A stretch of 6,094 nt of DNA, from assembly GCA_964648365.1 (NCBI GenBank), contig CAZYLK010000263.1, positions 1 through 6,094 of the forward strand. Reading direction: 5' to 3'. Below are positions 5,208 to 6,094 of this stretch, piece after piece. The position numbers and the translations under genes are program-made. Source of the DNA: SURF-32 sp964648365. Its GTDB lineage: Bacteria > Planctomycetota > Phycisphaerae > UBA1845. Every line of letters begins with the position of its first letter. Within the stretch, counting starts at the first letter, position 1. Under the pieces are notes generated by a model. It had not been told where the DNA came from. It did not search any database and was given only the letters and a program-made list of their open reading frames with translations.

Positions 5208-5256
5208 AGCCGCTTCCTGACGGGCGCGGTTCGGATTGCAGACGCGAGGCGCCGGC

Positions 5257-6094
5257 TTACTCGGTCGCCTCAACGCCGAGCGCCTGCGCGACGCGCTCAT
5301 ACGGCGGTGGCTCGACGTCGCTGATCCAGCAGGCCAGCAGCGCTTCGATTTCGACCCGCGTCATCGGGCGTTCGTGCGCGGTCGTGCCGTCGCTGACGAC
5401 CGCGCGCCAACGATGCCGCGTCTCCTGCCGAATCAGCAGCACGGCCGTTCGCGACGTGAGGTAGCTCATCGCGCCGTACAGGCTGTGACGGATCGCGGCC
5501 GCGCCGGGCAGGCCGAACCAGCGCTCACCCGAACTGGGCGCCCGAAAGAGCATGAACGCCAGCACCGTCAGCCAGAAGGCCATCGAACAGGTGACGCCGC
5601 CGCGGCGGTAGGAGTTCGCCACCGCCAGCGCCAGCAGCAGCAGCGTCACCCAGAAACTCGTGCGACCCTCTTTCAGGCGGATGTTGCGGCGCATCATCCG
5701 CCACAGCGACGGCGTGGGCGCGGCTCGACGGCTCCATTCGGACGGATCCAGCGTCATGAGCAGATCGCCGAACCCTTCGTCGGTTTCGTCGATGAGCCGC
5801 GGCTCGAACGTCACGGCCGCGCCGGCGACGCTGCCTAACTCGTTCTGACGGCCGTAGCGAAACACCGTACCGCGGTAGCCGAGCGTCGCCATGCGGGAGG
5901 CAAACGCTTTCAGCCCCTCCGTCTCACTGAACCAGCGACGCTTCCGGAATACTCCCGCGGCGATGTCGCGGGCGGGCGACGCGACGTGCTCGACGACGTA
6001 ACGGCGGACGCGTCGTGCTTCTCGATAGTCCTGACTGATGGGAACGGGAATCAGGAGAACGACGACGATGATAAGCGGCGCCCACAGGAAGAGC
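5257..6094 (-). CDS. Membrane protein of unknown family, 5' end beyond the window
   Basis: The stop is TAA at 5257-5259 on the minus strand. An ATG exists at 5892, but the frame stays open upstream to the window edge for 67 more codons, without any ATG, GTG or TTG. Those codons make sense as protein: a strongly hydrophobic run with LFLWAPLIIVVVLLIPVPIS at the edge, then a basic, helical-looking stretch. I therefore treat 5892 as internal and the gene as partial (278 residues visible). Two more hydrophobic segments lie near 5608-5658 (WVTLLLLALAVANSY) and 5545-5592 (MAFWLTVLAFMLF), separated by a short arginine-containing turn, giving at least three membrane spans. A soluble region of about 130 residues lies between the first and second, and about 95 residues follow the third. 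I recognise no catalytic motif or family. It converges on the DNRLRE gene. Confidence 0.75.
   Translation of the reverse strand, partial: LFLWAPLIIVVVLLIPVPISQDYREARRVRRYVVEHVASPARDIAAGVFRKRRWFSETEGLKAFASRMATLGYRGTVFRYGRQNELGSVAGAAVTFEPRLIDETDEGFGDLLMTLDPSEWSRRAAPTPSLWRMMRRNIRLKEGRTSFWVTLLLLALAVANSYRRGGVTCSMAFWLTVLAFMLFRAPSSGERWFGLPGAAAIRHSLYGAMSYLTSRTAVLLIRQETRHRWRAVVSDGTTAHERPMTRVEIEALLACWISDVEPPPYERVAQALGVEATE

Noticed and set aside
5236..5838. 200-codon plus-strand open frame
   Set aside because: It is antisense to the membrane-protein gene. Composition is Arg/Gln/His-rich with no motif, while the minus-strand frame shows clear membrane segments.

Overview
The window looks like high-GC chromosomal DNA from a planctomycete or a close relative. 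This is an inference from three things: a DNRLRE-domain exported protein, a degenerate zinc-ribbon peptide of the C-YDL...CxECG type, and several families of short hairpin repeats. One of those families encodes the peptide GTGFQPV, which I remember as common in planctomycete genomes. No rRNA or tRNA gene or taxonomic marker is present, so the assignment is soft.

Layout. Positions 1-223 are non-coding and hold four copies of an 8-bp-stem hairpin repeat; the last two form an exact 23-nt inverted repeat just upstream of the first gene. Positions 224-1663 (+) and 1867-3342 (+) encode two diverged FAD-dependent oxidoreductases of the phytoene dehydrogenase / carotenoid isomerase / retinol saturase superfamily. 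The first carries a 66-nt in-frame insertion made of two 33-nt hairpin-repeat units. Both genes end inside a 7-bp tandem repeat (GAATAGC/GAATGGC) that supplies their TAG stop codons, and the reverse-oriented version of the same repeat fills the gap between them and abuts the second start codon. Positions 3343-4042 are mostly non-coding: the rest of the heptamer array, another hairpin repeat, and a 35-codon zinc-ribbon-like reading frame that may be a gene remnant. Positions 4043-4978 (+) encode a secreted DNRLRE-domain protein with a lysine-rich tail holding all four cysteines of the mature protein. Positions 4979-5256 are a repeat-filled gap between convergent genes. Positions 5257-6094 (-) encode a membrane protein of unknown family whose 5' end lies beyond the window.

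The two oxidoreductases probably act on related polyene or isoprenoid (or polyunsaturated acyl) substrates in one pathway, but no synthase or other pathway gene is visible to name the product. The DNRLRE protein and the membrane protein show no evident link to them. The most distinctive feature is the density and diversity of palindromic repeats, including one family that has become part of a protein. Several families share a stem beginning CAC and ending GTG, often after a GTGGCAC leader, with a 3-4 nt loop, which suggests one element type whose arm sequence has diversified with base pairing kept.
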